A stretch of 64,000 nucleotides of DNA from Pseudoips prasinana (GCA_951640165.1 OX621246.1:3249001-3313000); one strand, 5' to 3'; positions 52,323-63,400 are shown, counted from the stretch's first letter. The notes: a model not told the origin generated them from the sequence alone. Numbers and translations are program-made.

Positions 52323-53130
52323 ATGAGAACCATCATAAGCAGAAAGACTTGGACAACTATATGTAAAGATCTTAAATGGCGCTTTTGTCATACCCACGTA
52401 GAGCGGCTATCTATATAACTGTCAGTAAAGAGGGCGTTGAAGTCAACCGGAAGGGAATATTTACTACAAAACAGACAGAAACTATTATGACCACCATACT
52501 GCAATTCCCAATCTTTCTGCCAACCGTGACATTATGGCATAACCTCTTTACTAATAGCAATAGAAGTAGGATAAAGGCAAGGGAAAAGAATATTTTTATA
52601 TCATTATTTCGAAGTTTCAATTTATTGGTTTAACCTTATAGATTAGGTACATCTAAAATATCATATTAGCCAAGATAATAAATGTTCCATACATACCAAA
52701 TAACAGCAACATTTGCTTTAGAATAAATAATTTAAATCAATGACATGGAAAAACATACCAACAACCCACAGTACAGAACCCATTAGATTTAAACACTATT
52801 ATTTTTCAACGCACACGCTCGACGCGATTTAATTGGGCGCCACACTGCGTCTGCGCATCTCATGTTATGCTACGATGTATTTGGAGCAGTTTGACGGCCT
52901 CGTTGTAGCTGTTTGGAATTATAATGATGACGTTTCATGTAAGTTTTCATCATACAAGTTTTTGGGTGACCTAAAAAGGATTAATAAACATTGGCATAAT
53001 TAGGTCGCCTGTATCACAGCGCCTCTACACTAACCACATACCAACACAACTCATTCAGATTCACTCTGTTTGTTGCTTCTAATCTCAGAAACAACTCGGC
53101 AACTCGACTGAGTTGCTGTAACGAATATCA
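52323..53130. other. Low-repeat DNA with a CpG-richer patch
   Basis: 52795-52860 is CpG-rich (CGCACACGCTCGACGCG, GGGCGCCACACTGCGTCTGC). A donor-like TTTCAT|GTAAGTTTTC follows at about 52935-52950, which could mark a minor alternative first exon on the plus strand. No other support. Confidence 0.25.
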
Positions 53131-53200
53131 GCCAAAAGACGTTCACTGCTGGACAAGGCCCTCCCTCAAAGATCTCCATCATTTTGGCCGATGTGTTAGC
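53131..53200 (-). mobile_element. RTE-like LINE 3' tail
   Basis: ATATCAGCCAAAAGACGTTC, ACTGCTGGACAAGGCCCTCC and CAAAGATCTCC, reversed. Confidence 0.6.
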
Positions 53201-53228
53201 AATCGCAGTATAATGGTCATAGTATGAC

Positions 53229-53465
53229 GGTCACCGTAGCCTAGTTGGTAGTGCTCCTGCCTACGAAGCTGGTGGTCCTGGGTTCGAATCCCGGTAAGTG
53301 CAAATATTTGTTTCTGAGTCATGCATGTTTTCTATGTATATAAGTATATATATATCTATATAAGTATGTATATCGTCGCCTGGTACCCATAGTACAAGCT
53401 TTGCTTAGTTTGGGGCTAGGATGATCTGTGTGACATTGTCCTTAGATATTATTATTATTATTATA
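53229..53465 (+). mobile_element. SINE A, small internal deletion
   Basis: Same head as 44930 (GGTGGTCCTGGGTTCGAATC). It lacks GTGATGAGCACGAATAT in the body. Ends TTATTATTATTATAG. Confidence 0.9.
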
Positions 53466-53564
53466 GTACAAAGAAAAACGCTGCCACTCATTCTCTAGAA
53501 ATCATCGTTTTAATGCGACGAGATCAGAAATCTTTAAAAAAATAGATAGCGCTCACACTAGGGA

Positions 53565-53717
53565 TATTTACCCCTATGTCGCGTGGTACTTTACAAACAT
53601 ATAATCAACGTACGCAAAATATCCAGATCCAGGATCCAAACAACTATTTATGGGTCACAAAAAAATTGTCCCACGCAGGAATCAATCCCGTCACGAAACT
53701 ACGCCACACGTGCAATC
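53565..53717 (-). mobile_element. SINE C, diverged
   Basis: ACCCCTATGTCGCGTGGTAC, ACAACTATTTATGGGTCACA and a shortened head ending CACACGTGCAATCA. Confidence 0.7.
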
Positions 53718-54629
53718 ACATAGTAATCTAAATCAATCAAGTTAAATCGTGCGTAGATTTTGTACGTATGCGATTCATTCAGCTTATTTTTGTTTAGTAC
53801 CACATCGCCTTAACAAGTCAATATTATATCGGCCTACTCTGAGATCATTGATATCTCTTATAAAGAAAATGATATCCTAGAAAGCTATTCGTAACTTGAC
53901 GCCAACTATAACCTTAACTGTTAAGCGTGTAGTTATCGGACTGAGTGACAATACTCACGAACATTTTACGACGACTCATAAAACGACGCAAATCAAATAT
54001 TTATTCACAATTTAGTATTGCCATATAAAAATAGTGGTCACTCAATACAAACACGTCTTATTTCAGAGTTTATCTTTTATAAAGATCATGAGAATCAACA
54101 GTATAATGTCAATGAAGTAATAATTGTTTTTAATACGTATACATTAATAAAACTGGTCGGTTTATATAAAACTGTTTTTATGGTTAGATTTTGAGATTAA
54201 GATTTTATTTTTATTTTTAGTACAATTGAACTGTATGGGGTTTCATAAAATCGCTGTAGTTAAAACTTGGTTTAACTGGCTGTTAATTAAAAGTAATAAA
54301 TCTTTATACTAATAGTTAAGTTACAATTTTTTTTTATTTCTTGAGAGGTTGGTCGTCTCATCTGTATCTGTTGTAAGCCGGAACTATAATAATAATAAGT
54401 AATTTAGATTTTATCTCTCCAAAAAACTATCAAATTTGGTATACCGCTAAAATGGTATGAAAGTAAATAAGAAAAAAGCTTTGGGAGAGAATGATGTAAG
54501 TTTAAAAGTTGTATAACAGGTCACCAGGAATTAACTCAGTGTAATGGTTCCACCCTGCCTTTCCATCTGTTGTCCAGTGAAGCAGTGAAAGCCTTCATTA
54601 GTGTCCATTGACTGGGTAATAACAATAAT
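53718..54629. other. 0.9 kb AT-rich, no recognised element
   Basis: No SINE boxes or LINE tails. Confidence 0.4.
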
Positions 54630-54705
54630 AAATTAAAGAGTGGCCAAGTGCGAGTTGGACTGGCCCTTGAAGTGTTCCGTAGCATTTGAGTTGATTGAAT
54701 AAAAG
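54630..54705 (+). repeat. Fragment of a common repeat (GGCCAAGTGCGAGTTGG)
   Basis: GTGGCCAAGTGCGAGTTGGA and AGTGTTCCGTAGC are words of a widespread lepidopteran repeat. Only about 45 bases are clear. Confidence 0.4.
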
Positions 54706-54810
54706 GTAAATTGCGGTTTAATATTTATGACGTATTAAAAACAAACTACTTACTAGATCTCGTTTAAACCAATTTTCGGTGGAAGTTGGCATGGTAATGC
54801 ACAAGGATAG

Positions 54811-54900
54811 TGATCGGCGTTCAAATAAATAATGGTTAAAAATGACTTATTTCTTTGAATGCCGATCGCTATGCCGATGTTCACCGACTTAGCCGGTAGC
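54811..54900 (+). repeat. Small foldback plus module linked to SINE B
   Basis: GATCGGCGTTCAAATAAATAA pairs imperfectly with TTATTTCTTTGAATGCCGATC (54811-54871). Then GTTCACCGACTTAGCCGGTA joins directly to a SINE B body. The same module, inverted, adjoins SINE B at 24990-25078. Confidence 0.5.
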
Positions 54901-55045
54901 CCCCCATGACAGATATTTGTATGCATGAACATGTAGCAAGAACACATTACTGAGAAGCATATCAGTTATCTGGTTTCCATAGTACAATATCTGCTTATTT
55001 TGGGGATCCGATTGCCAAGTGTGAATTATGTCCGAGGATATTAAT
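54901..55045 (+). mobile_element. SINE B, body and tail
   Basis: GACAGATATTTGTATGCATG, a shortened middle, TTTCCATAGTACAATATCTG and GTCCGAGGATATTAA. Confidence 0.65.
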
Positions 55046-55384
55046 GTAAACGTCGTTTTAAATAGCAGTCAAATGTTCTAAACTGTTCCAATGTTCTCAA
55101 GGAACTGAATAAAAGCCATCAACTTATAATACATGAGCATTGAACCTTTGATCGTAGGTGTTCATATCATTAACGTTAAGAGCATTGGCACTCCAAATAA
55201 AATATTATCATTGACATAAATGTGTTGTACATGTGCACATTACAATACGTTGTAATGAACAAAACACTTTGAGTACCTATACAGAAATGGTATTATTGAT
55301 AAAACTATTAGTTTGTGCACATAAACACTAGAAAACTATGGATTTTAAGACGAGATGTGACAGAGATCTGTATTTGGATTTAAC
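55046..55384. other. Unassigned
   Basis: Mixed composition, no matches. Confidence 0.35.
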
Positions 55385-55560
55385 GAGCGATTTCTAGTCG
55401 TTGTGCCCGTTTACTGGTGTTACGCAAATTTCTAGCCGTGTGGTTTCCGGCTCCGAAATAATAACAGGGCCATCCCAATGGCCCGTCCAATCAACCCGTG
55501 GGCGGCAAAAACGTGACTAAGGTTTACCCCAGGTACTCTTTAGAGCCTACTGTGTAGTAA
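55385..55560 (+). mobile_element. Decayed relative of SINE E
   Basis: AGCCGTGTGGTTTCCGGCTC, CATCCCAATGGCC, CCCGTGGGCGGCAAAA and GTGACTAAGG follow the order GTGTGGTGACGGC ... CCGTGGGGGTCG ... CGACCAAGGG of SINE E. Confidence 0.4.
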
Positions 55561-55647
55561 CTACCACCTAACTGCGGTCGCTAACTCGTACGCCAAGTTG
55601 TCATCAAAATTTCATTTATACTTATATGTATAAAAACCTAGAAAATA

Positions 55648-56548
55648 TGCAAAATAAGCAATGTTATTCTTATACCGGAACCGTATCAGTTAAATCTGCA
55701 TGTAAACATGTTACATCGGATTGAGAGCGCCCTTCTTTCTCTTTCTACATCGGTACCATCTGCATAATTTTATCCATAGCTGTCATGTGTAAGAACCTAA
55801 GCAATATGCATAAAACAATGTTATTCTTACACCTGCACCGTATCTGTTAAATCTGCGTGTAAACATGTTCCATCGGATTGAGAGCACCCTTCTTTCTCGT
55901 TCTATATCGGTTTCATCTGCATAATTTCATCCATAGCTGTTATGTTGAAGAACCTAGGCAATATGCTAAAAACAAGATTGTTCTTACATGTTACATTGAA
56001 TTGAGAGCGCCCTTCTTTCTCGTTCTGTATCGGTATGATCTGCTTAATTTCATCCATATCTGTCATGTTAAAGAACCTAGGTAATATGTAAATACAATAT
56101 TATTCTTACACCTGCACCGTATCTGTTAAATCTGCGTGTAAACATGTTCCATCGGATTGAGAGCGCCCTTCTTTGTCGTTCTATATCGGTATTATCTGCA
56201 TAATTTCATCCATAGCTGTCATGTTAAAAAACCTAGACAATATCCAAAAAACAATATTATTCTTAAACCTGCATCGTATCTGTTAAATTTGCGTGTAAAC
56301 ATGTTACATCGGATTGAGATCGCTCTTCTGTTTTGTTCTATATCGGTATCATCTGCATAATTTCATCCATAGCTGACATGTTTAAGAATCTAGGCAGTAC
56401 GCACGAAGTAAAATTGTTTTTACACCTTATTGTAACGAGTAAATCTGCATGTTAACAAGTTATATCCGATTGAGAGCGCTCTTCTTTCTCGTTCTACGTC
56501 TGTGTCATCTACAAGTCATCTTAATGTTGTCAATTTTAAAAATGTCCT
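55648..56548. repeat. Satellite of about 157-bp monomers, six copies
   Basis: TTGAGAGCGCCCTTCTTTCT lies at 55721, 55878, 56001, 56157, 56314 and 56470. Spacings are 157, 123, 156, 157 and 156 bp. The 123-bp unit lacks about 34 bp (the CACCTGCACCGTATCTG region). Other monomer words are AAATCTGCGTGTAAACATG and CATCTGCATAATTTCATCC. The outer monomers are more diverged. Open frames in it repeat the same residues and are not genes. Confidence 0.95.
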
Positions 56549-56559
56549 CATCTATGTGT

Positions 56560-56800
56560 AATAATAATAATATCTCGGGACAATGTCACACAGATCATCC
56601 TAGCCCCAAACTAAGCAAAGGTTGTACTATGGGTACCAGGCGACGATATACATACTTATATAGATAGATAAATACTTATATACATAGAAAAAATCCATGA
56701 CTCTGACATGACTCACACACAAATATTTGCACTTACCGGGATTCGAACCCAGGACCACCAGCTTCGTAGGCAGGAGCAGTACCAACTAGGTTACGGTGAC
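56560..56800 (-). mobile_element. SINE A, full length with a small deletion
   Basis: TCGGGACAATGTCACACAGA to GGGATTCGAACCCAGGACC and TACCAACTAGGTTACGGTGAC. It sits directly beside the 157-bp array. Confidence 0.85.
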
Positions 56801-57189
56801 TTGTGTGAGAACATTAAGATTTACTTTGGGTAATATTACAGTTTCCTTTCTCTATGTTGTTACCATTAAATTAAATCACGATAAGAACCATCTAAATGCA
56901 CACCCAAGACACTAAACATTATATTATAATTTAATATTACAATCATCAAGCGCACATTTACGACGCTGGCCATCATAAAAGCTGCAGCAATGGAGCAATG
57001 GAGCAGCCTTACAACAGAAAACTAAAGCTACCAGAAGATGTTTCATATAAGACTAGGTCGTAAATACTTATAAAATTAACATGGAATTACAATTTGTAAG
57101 TGAGCGACTCACTAACGAACGTCAAAGCGACGCGACGGCGACAAAAATGTGGGGAATTTATGCGCGATCTTTCTTTTGGTCAAGAAGCT
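56801..57189. other. Unassigned, with a CpG-rich patch
   Basis: 57100-57165 holds AACGAACGTCAAAGCGACGC and GACGGCGAC. No donor or frame accompanies it. Confidence 0.3.
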
Positions 57190-57400
57190 TTTGTAACTAC
57201 CTCCTTGGTCCAGCAGTAGCATATCTAACCAAAAACTAGATAATGAAATTCATAGATTTAAAACTCAGGTCGGGTCAAAAACTGTCAAAAACTGATATTG
57301 ACTGCTCTGTTAAGAAACATTCGTAGTATGAGCCCGGAGTCTAGACAATCGTGAAGTTATATCCATTGGAGAGTACCTAAAGCCAGGTCCAGCAGTAGAC
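57190..57400 (+). mobile_element. SINE D, decayed
   Basis: CTACCTCCTTGGTCCAGCAG and AAAACTCAGGTCGGGTC follow the head. AGCCCGGAGTCTAG and GGAGAGTACCTAAAGCC follow the body. Ends early. Confidence 0.55.
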
Positions 57401-57473
57401 AATATCAGGCTTATTATGTAAAGGATGCGCATCCAATTAAATTCTACCTTATTCCAGAACTCCTATCTATGTA

Positions 57474-57601
57474 AGAAGCTTTATTTCTATTAATATAATC
57501 TGTAATAAAAATAAGATTATTTGATAAAGACCTGGAGATGCAGGTCTTTATCAAATAATCTTATTTTTATTACAGATTATATTAATAGAAATAAAGCTTC
57601 T
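57474..57601. repeat. Perfect foldback: 61-bp arms, 6-base loop
   Basis: 57474-57534 (AGAAGCTTTATTTCTATTAA to AAAGACCTG) is exactly complementary to 57541-57601, with GAGATG as loop. There is no mismatch in 61 pairs. Transcribed, it would fold into a long perfect hairpin RNA. Confidence 0.95.
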
Positions 57602-58073
57602 ATTTAATATTTGACACAACAACATTTTTTATGTAATGTGACAGCAAATCGAGCTTAATGATAAAATATTAATTAGTTCGTTTCCTTTGGCACTTATGCT
57701 GACTTTAAAGATAAATTATTATGTAGAATTTCAAGTATTGTACCTACTCGTTTTGTGAGACTAGATTTTGTTTGTGATTTGCTTGTTTCTATAATGAAAT
57801 TTTAACTCTGAATACGATTATCTGTGATTCTGTCATAAGGTGGCTGTTATAACTGATTAAGATTTAACTTAATTATAATAATAATAGTGAGTATCATATG
57901 ATTAGAGACCGTACTGTTCTTGCACTTATAATGTACCAAAATAACCGTTTATACTTTAATGTTATTACATTTTGAACTACTAACGTAACAAAACTGAATA
58001 ACGTTTATTTTAACTCTTTTGTATTTTATACCTTTGTTTCTGTTGATTATAAAATGACATCTCTCTCTCCAAT
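57602..58073. other. AT-rich, no recognised element
   Basis: Only A/T runs. Confidence 0.4.
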
Positions 58074-58284
58074 TTAAGAGGTAACTCTTGCTCGTACCGG
58101 TACTTCTTCTTTATCTTCGGCATACTCTTTGATTTTATCCATGTAAGTTATCCATGGTATGCCCTGATTGCCGTTGCCTTTCATCTTCCCGTCACGATGT
58201 TTCTTATTAAAGTATAAGCCTCTATCTTCTCTCTTCCAATCGCTATCTAGAATAAATCTGTTTTCATCTCTTATTTCCAGCACA
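58074..58284 (-). CDS. Candidate coding exon, protein unknown
   Basis: The minus strand carries an open frame of about 70 codons that begins right after an acceptor-like sequence (AAAAAAATCTTGCAG|ATG). It reads DVLEIRDENRFILDSDWKRE, then DRGLYFNKKHRDGKMKGNGN, then QGIPWITYMDKIKEYAEDKE, and ends VPVRARVTS and a stop at 58074-58076. The product is charged and lysine-rich. Its codons look unlike the surrounding AT-rich DNA, and it matches no retroelement protein I know. It could be the last exon of a gene read toward lower coordinates, a retrocopy fragment, or chance. A donor inside the frame (CCG|GTACGA) cannot be excluded. I recognise no family. Confidence 0.35.
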
Positions 58285-59214
58285 TCTGCAAGATTTTTTT
58301 TAAATATGTAAAAAAATGAAAATAATCTGCAGTATACCTTTATCTCCTTCACCGCTTTTTTTATTAATGCCTTTCCAAGATTAACATTTATTCATCAAAG
58401 CGTCAGTTTCATTCATCAAATTATTTTATATGCATAGCAAATTACTAAACAGTATACAGCATTTTTTAAATAAATTAAACGTTTTGCATTATTTATGTTT
58501 ACCCCACATTTAAATCTTCTCAAATTTAAAAATATTATAAGAAAATAAATACCATACAAACACACCCACCTTTCAATCATATACATAAATTAATTAATTT
58601 AAAATTCCCAACTATTAGACGTTTCTGATAATTTATTGTTAACATTTATAAATGTCAATTGATCTAGTTATGAAAAGTTTCGTTAGGATAAAGTAGTAGC
58701 TATTAAAGTATTGAATTACGGACCACTAAGGCCGCGGTCCAACGTGCGTCTCTCGTTTTACTAACGTTTGAAAGTGTAAAAAAATCAATTTCCACACACG
58801 CGCGACCTTTTTTTTGTACTAAACAATCGATTTATTTAAAATTATTGTATAGTGCCAGAGTTGTATTAGTTTGACTGTGATGTCTGTAACGAAAATTTAA
58901 AGATACTACAACTACTTACTTACTCGAATATAGACTGAACTTCAACCATTTTTACTTTGTTATAACCTCAGTTACCTTAAATGGACCCGTTAAAGCAATT
59001 GTCTATGAGGATTTTTTATGATGATCATGAGCAACGTTTTCGGCTGATTCAAACAATCAAATCGATGAAAAAATTTCCACAACGGAGTTGCGTTCATCAT
59101 TTGGAGGAATATGCCATGATCACCACGCTTGACATACGTGTTAGCGGTAGCACTATGATGATCATAGTACATAGAGAGACGCTGCTGCTCTTTCTCTGGG
59201 AGATATTGCATCGG
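58285..59214. other. Mostly unassigned
   Basis: 58720-58800 is less AT-rich (GGCCGCGGTCCAACGTGCG). 58981-59214 is open on the plus strand in continuity with the LINE frame that follows, but its sequence is not recognisable. Confidence 0.35.
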
Positions 59215-59600
59215 TTAGACTACTACCCCCGCACGGTATGCAATGGGGTGGTAATATTCTTCGCCGTCAGCCACACAGCTATTACAAGATGTATAAGATT
59301 CTATAACAAACTCCCCAATGATATTAGAAAATTGACTACGAATAAGTTTAAAAGAATTATTAAAGCCAAATTGTGTATCAGGACATATTACAGGATTGAG
59401 TTGTTCTGAGTCAACACACATGATTGTAAGTAATCTTAAGTATATTTTATTTTAAAAAAGGATTCCTACTGAGTTTTCTGGCAGTGTTTCTCAGTAGCTG
59501 CCACGTCATGCACTGCACGGTAGGGTAAAAAAAATATGACGATTCCACATAAATGTAATTTTTTTACGGAATAAATAGTTTTGGACTTTGACTTTGAAAT
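59215..59600 (+). mobile_element. LINE ORF2 C-terminus and 3' UTR
   Basis: The frame ends RCIRFYNKLPNDIRKL, TTNKFKRIIKAKL, YYRIELF and a stop at 59407-59409, a pattern typical of jockey/CR1-group LINE C-termini (fNkLP...FK...YY). The 3' UTR has CCTACTGAGTTTTCTGGCAG and GCAGCTGCCACGTCATGC-type words and ends TTTGGACTTTGACTTTG. Relatives are at 13520, 38795 and 48745. Confidence 0.75.
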
Positions 59601-59967
59601 TATAGTTTTTTCTGGAGATAATATTTTATCTGTGTTGTGTAAGTAGTAGGTAGAATTAAAAACATTGTTTTCTTGTTGTGACTCTGAGTATCGGGTATGA
59701 TTTCTAAATCATAAGAACAGGGTGTGAGTGACGCTAGCAAGATAAACGTTAGAGAACTGCCCGATTGACGCTAGTCGGATCGGCGCCTAAAACAGACTCT
59801 GGTGACTATAATTATAAAATGGTTATCATAATATGATCATTATCTGAAGACCCGCGTGATTTTTAATTACTACTTATTACTAATTTGTACGCAAACTTGA
59901 TAATATGTTTTTATTTTGTTTCGCGTGAGAAACGTTAAGTCATCCCCTGAATACGTCTGCCTGATCC
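59601..59967. other. No recognised element
   Basis: 59690-59810 is less AT-rich (GACGCTAGTCGGATCGGCGC) but unassigned. Confidence 0.35.
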
Positions 59968-60135
59968 CCGCATAGGCTACAGTAGGCGAGCGGCTAAGAC
60001 AGTCGCCTCGGAACTTCGTGTCCTGGGTTCGATTCCCGCGCTGGACAACTATTTATGTCACGCATACATAATTGTTCTCAGTCTGGATGTAATTTGTGTA
60101 CTTCTATTATATATGACAGCGTTGTCTTCAAAAAT
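59968..60135 (+). mobile_element. SINE C, diverged
   Basis: GGCGAGCGGCTAAGACAGTC and GGGTTCGATTCCCGCG (good B box), then CTCAGTCTGGATGTAATTTG. The tail is shortened to CAGCGTTGTCTTC. Confidence 0.75.
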
Positions 60136-60193
60136 AAACAAAAATCAAATAGTCAAATCTACTTGCTACATAAAAAGACAGTTTTATTAAATA

Positions 60194-60504
60194 CTAGCTG
60201 AGCCCCGCGGTTTTACCCGCGTTAAGGTTTATAAATTATCCTCCGTAGGTGATAACGTGATAATATGTAGCCTATATGTTGACCCGACCTCTTAGTAATA
60301 TTCATGCAAAATTTGAAGTAAATCCATGCAGTACTTTTTGAGTTAAGCCCGGACATACATACAGACAAACAGACGCACAGACAAAAATTCTAAAAACTAT
60401 ATTTTTGGCTTCGATATCGATTGCAAATCACGCCTCAAGTATCCTTTTGACAAAATATTCAATGTACTGTTTTGGCTTCCCTCCGATTTTATTATATGTA
60501 TAGA
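60194..60504 (-). mobile_element. Non-autonomous Helitron, copy 2 of the 171 family
   Basis: On the minus strand A|TCTATACATATAATAAAAT starts it and GGGGCTCAGCTAG|T ends it, with the CGGGTAAAACCG hairpin and the imperfect GTCT microsatellite as at 171-491. Both ends are intact. Confidence 0.85.
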
Positions 60505-61160
60505 TATGTGAGATTTGTACCAGTGAATTGTTTGTTTATTAAGATAAGCTTTGTAATCACATCATTATTTTTTCATCATTCACTCGTTTTTTGTATTATT
60601 TAACCATCCCGTATATTGATCTCCGTGATACTTGTCCAACATACTCCACAAGAGACCCTTGACCCAGAGGTCTGATTGCAAAACATATACAACACATTTT
60701 ATATACAACCTCAATTTCCGTATGAATCTGGATTAATCTATGGTAGCCATTAAATTTTATCGCCAATCATTGTATTTATACGCTACATTAATTAATACGT
60801 ATATTTACTATAATTATAGTGCCATACTTTTGCATAACTTGAATTGACCGCAAATGTTTTAAACATACAAAATAAAATTATCAAATCGTTGAAGCATACA
60901 TAATACAGAACATAAATAAGCCTAATTTATTTATTGTTATTATTCAATGTTTTTTTTTATTTTTAATCATTTATATATTAAACACATTTTCACATACACA
61001 CACATCTATACTCATACACTACATAACTCACATACACTCTCACTCCTACATCTACATCCATACTCATACACTACATAATAACACTTCCCTTTAGATTGAT
61101 AGATTATACTGTCACTCTCTTGTAATTGTTACTGTTAGTTAAGTTACATAGTTATGTAAT
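60505..61160. other. AT-rich DNA with a CA/CT-rich minisatellite patch
   Basis: ATACTCATACACTACATAA occurs twice, near 61009 and 61061, inside a CACATACAC-type stretch. Confidence 0.45.
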
Positions 61161-61300
61161 AGCTGCGGGAGGGCACTGGTGACTTGTAATACAGGTATCA
61201 AACCTACATCAAGCACCAGTCTCTCACAAAGTTTCGTCATATGCTATGATGCTATTATAATTGTAAACCTGTGTGTACTTTGTGAGAGAGAATAAATGAC
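61160..61300 (+). other. Possible retroelement or gene 3' end
   Basis: GGGAGGGCACTGGTGACTTG, a weak inverted pair CTCTCACAAAGT / ACTTTGTGAGAGAG, and GAATAAATGAC with a polyadenylation-like signal near 61291. No coding frame adjoins it. Confidence 0.3.
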
Positions 61301-61744
61301 TTATTATATTTTAATTATGCATCATTTTAATTATGCATCATATGTTTAAAAATATAACATCTACTTCAACTTTTTTTCTAATGTTATTAAATGATTTTAA
61401 GAAAATTTGTTTTCTAAATATATCATCTACTCAAATCTTTATTCTTATTTATACGATTTAATGAAAATATATACGCAAATCAGTGTCCATTAATTGCATG
61501 GTTGTAAATTCCCTCGCCATACGGGGATTTATTTGCATAAAGCGGTATATTAAAAAACACAAAACATTAAAAAAAAGAAACAGAATAATAAAAGCATGTA
61601 GAGAAATACTCGTTATACATTAGGCATTGTTGAAATACTCAATAATATTGATATATATATATTTTTTTTTTATATATAATAAAACTACCGTCGTAGTTTT
61701 TAAGATGTTTTTATGAATAGGCATTTCACTATTTCAAGCCTAAA
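61301..61744. other. AT-rich with short direct and AT repeats
   Basis: TTTTAATTATGCATCAT is doubled at 61307-61340, and (AT)n lies at 61650-61662. Confidence 0.5.
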
Positions 61745-61856
61745 GTGGAAGCGGAAGCGGTAGGAGGGTAAACATCAACCTCAGATAATGAAGTCCTGGT
61801 TTCGTATCCATGATTGGGCCAAGAACTGCTGGGATTTTTCTGGAAAGAAAATTATG
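61745..61856 (+). mobile_element. SINE D head, decayed
   Basis: GAAGCGGTAGGAGGGTAAAC, GAAGTCCTGGTTTCGTATCC and GGGATTTTTCTGGAAAG match the head and early body. Confidence 0.5.
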
Positions 61857-61882
61857 TAATGCTGCCACTGCCAACTTTCTCT

Positions 61883-62012
61883 TGTAGTCCGCCTCGTTTG
61901 TGTAGCGGTAGCGGTAGACAATGATGTCCTGGGTTCAAATCCCGGGTCAGGCTCAAAAGTAATTTTGGGATCTTTCCATTAAGAAAATTTCTCAGTATCA
62001 GCCCGAAGAGTG
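61883..62012 (+). mobile_element. SINE D, head and early body
   Basis: GTCCGCCTCGTTTGTGTAGC, TGGGTTCAAATCCCGGGTC and TCAGTATCAGCCCGAAG. It breaks off after the CCCGAAG word. It and the previous copy are direct neighbours in the same orientation. Confidence 0.7.
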
Positions 62013-62820
62013 AGTGAAAGCTATTTCTGTACAAAGTAAATATATAATCACGCTTTTAATTAAAGATATTAAGTTGTCTTATCTGACCTGTGATTTTCTG
62101 TAAGGTCAAAATAACCCGGCAATGCAATATAAGTCAACAGTAATGACTTAAATCTCTTGTGCAAACATTTTATTCATAATATTTTGCTTTGTAATACTGA
62201 GTATGGCCCCATTTGTATGAACCACCCCATACAAACTTCCAGTTTTAATACAGTCATCACCCCACAACTTCAATTGATCTACATTCATACAATTAACCCT
62301 CTTACTCCAGTTAACCGGTTTTCGTACACTGTCATTGAAGGGTTAAGTACTTTTTTTTTCAAAGAATTAAGTCTATTATTAAAATATTACGCCACTTAAT
62401 ATAACAAAGGGGTACATACCAGAAGTCGATATTAGAACTCGTCCGAAAGACCTAATAAATTATATTTGAGACAATGGGGTGATTTATGACATGATTTTTA
62501 ATGTTATATGCATTATGAGAATATTTTTGTTTGTTTTTTTTTGTTGTAAGGGGTTTGATTTCATTAATGTTCGGTGTCTTTGGGGACAAATTGGGAACAT
62601 TTTCAATGTTATAAAAAATAATCATCATCAATCATCAAATCATAAACAGTAATAATAAATATAAATAGACATAAACAGTAGGACGATAGCAAATATACAA
62701 AAAAAAAACAATATACAGTCTAATTTATAACCTTATTTTAAGTCGCCTAATAAGGAAGAAGAAGAAAGAAAAAAGATTTATCAAAAAAAAAGATAAAGAT
62801 ACCGCTAAAACTACGATCTT
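62013..62820. other. AT-rich, no recognised element
   Basis: GAAGAAGAAGAAAG purine run at 62755-62770. Confidence 0.4.
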
Positions 62821-62835
62821 TAACTTATATAAATT

Positions 62836-62870
62836 TATTTATATATATATATATATATTATTATATATAT
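62836..62870. repeat. (AT)n microsatellite
   Basis: Two AT runs separated by TTA. Confidence 0.8.
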
Positions 62871-62897
62871 TTATTCAAATTAACAATAAATCTATAT

Positions 62898-63035
62898 TAC
62901 TATATCAGCCGATATACGTCCAGTGCTGGACAAAGGCTTCCCTCAAAATATTTACACAACTATCGGTATTGCACTGCCCGCATCTAGCAGCATCCCGTGA
63001 CCTTTTGACCGTCAGTAAACCGCACTTGGTGATGA
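62898..63035 (-). mobile_element. RTE-like LINE C-terminus and tail
   Basis: TATATCAGCCGATATACGTC, AGTGCTGGACAAAGGCTTCC, then upstream on the minus strand KVTG and MRAVQYR, as in the other copies. Decayed. Confidence 0.6.
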
Positions 63036-63104
63036 ATATATATACTTAACATAAATCAAATATTATTCTACATACAGTAAAATTTTTCAAACTTAGTATT
63101 TATT

Positions 63105-63400
63105 CACTATAGGAACATACAATAAAATGAACTTGAGGACATCGTCGTTAATCGGGAACGTTCCCAGAAGGCAGGCAACATTGTCACGCCGGTCTTCTGG
63201 TCGAGTGAAGCTTCGACCAGAAGTTTGGAAATGTCAAGTAAGACCGCAAGTCCTGAGCGTGGTGACTCCAAACGGTCCAAATAAAGTTGCCTATTAGGTT
63301 GATGTATTTACACCGTCTGGTCTCCGCTAAAGCAGCAGCAACGTCGAATTTATGTTGTGTCTTATTAAACATGTATAACTTAAAATTTATTAAATACATT
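63105..63400 (-). mobile_element. LINE ORF2 C-terminal fragment, frameshifted
   Basis: One frame reads HKFDVAAALAETRRCKYINL, IGNFIWTVW and SHHAQDLRSYL. After a shift the next reads RRDNVACLLGTFP. This resembles the C-terminal LINE tract with KRxKYxxLxxxF, a central W/G segment and RGNAASILGTF. It differs from the RTE-like tail at 62898 and may be a separate element. Confidence 0.6.

Noticed and set aside
55878..56667. Consecutive plus-strand frames with similar residues (RAPFFLVLYR)
   Set aside because: They repeat because the DNA is a 157-bp satellite. No start context, splice signals or homology.
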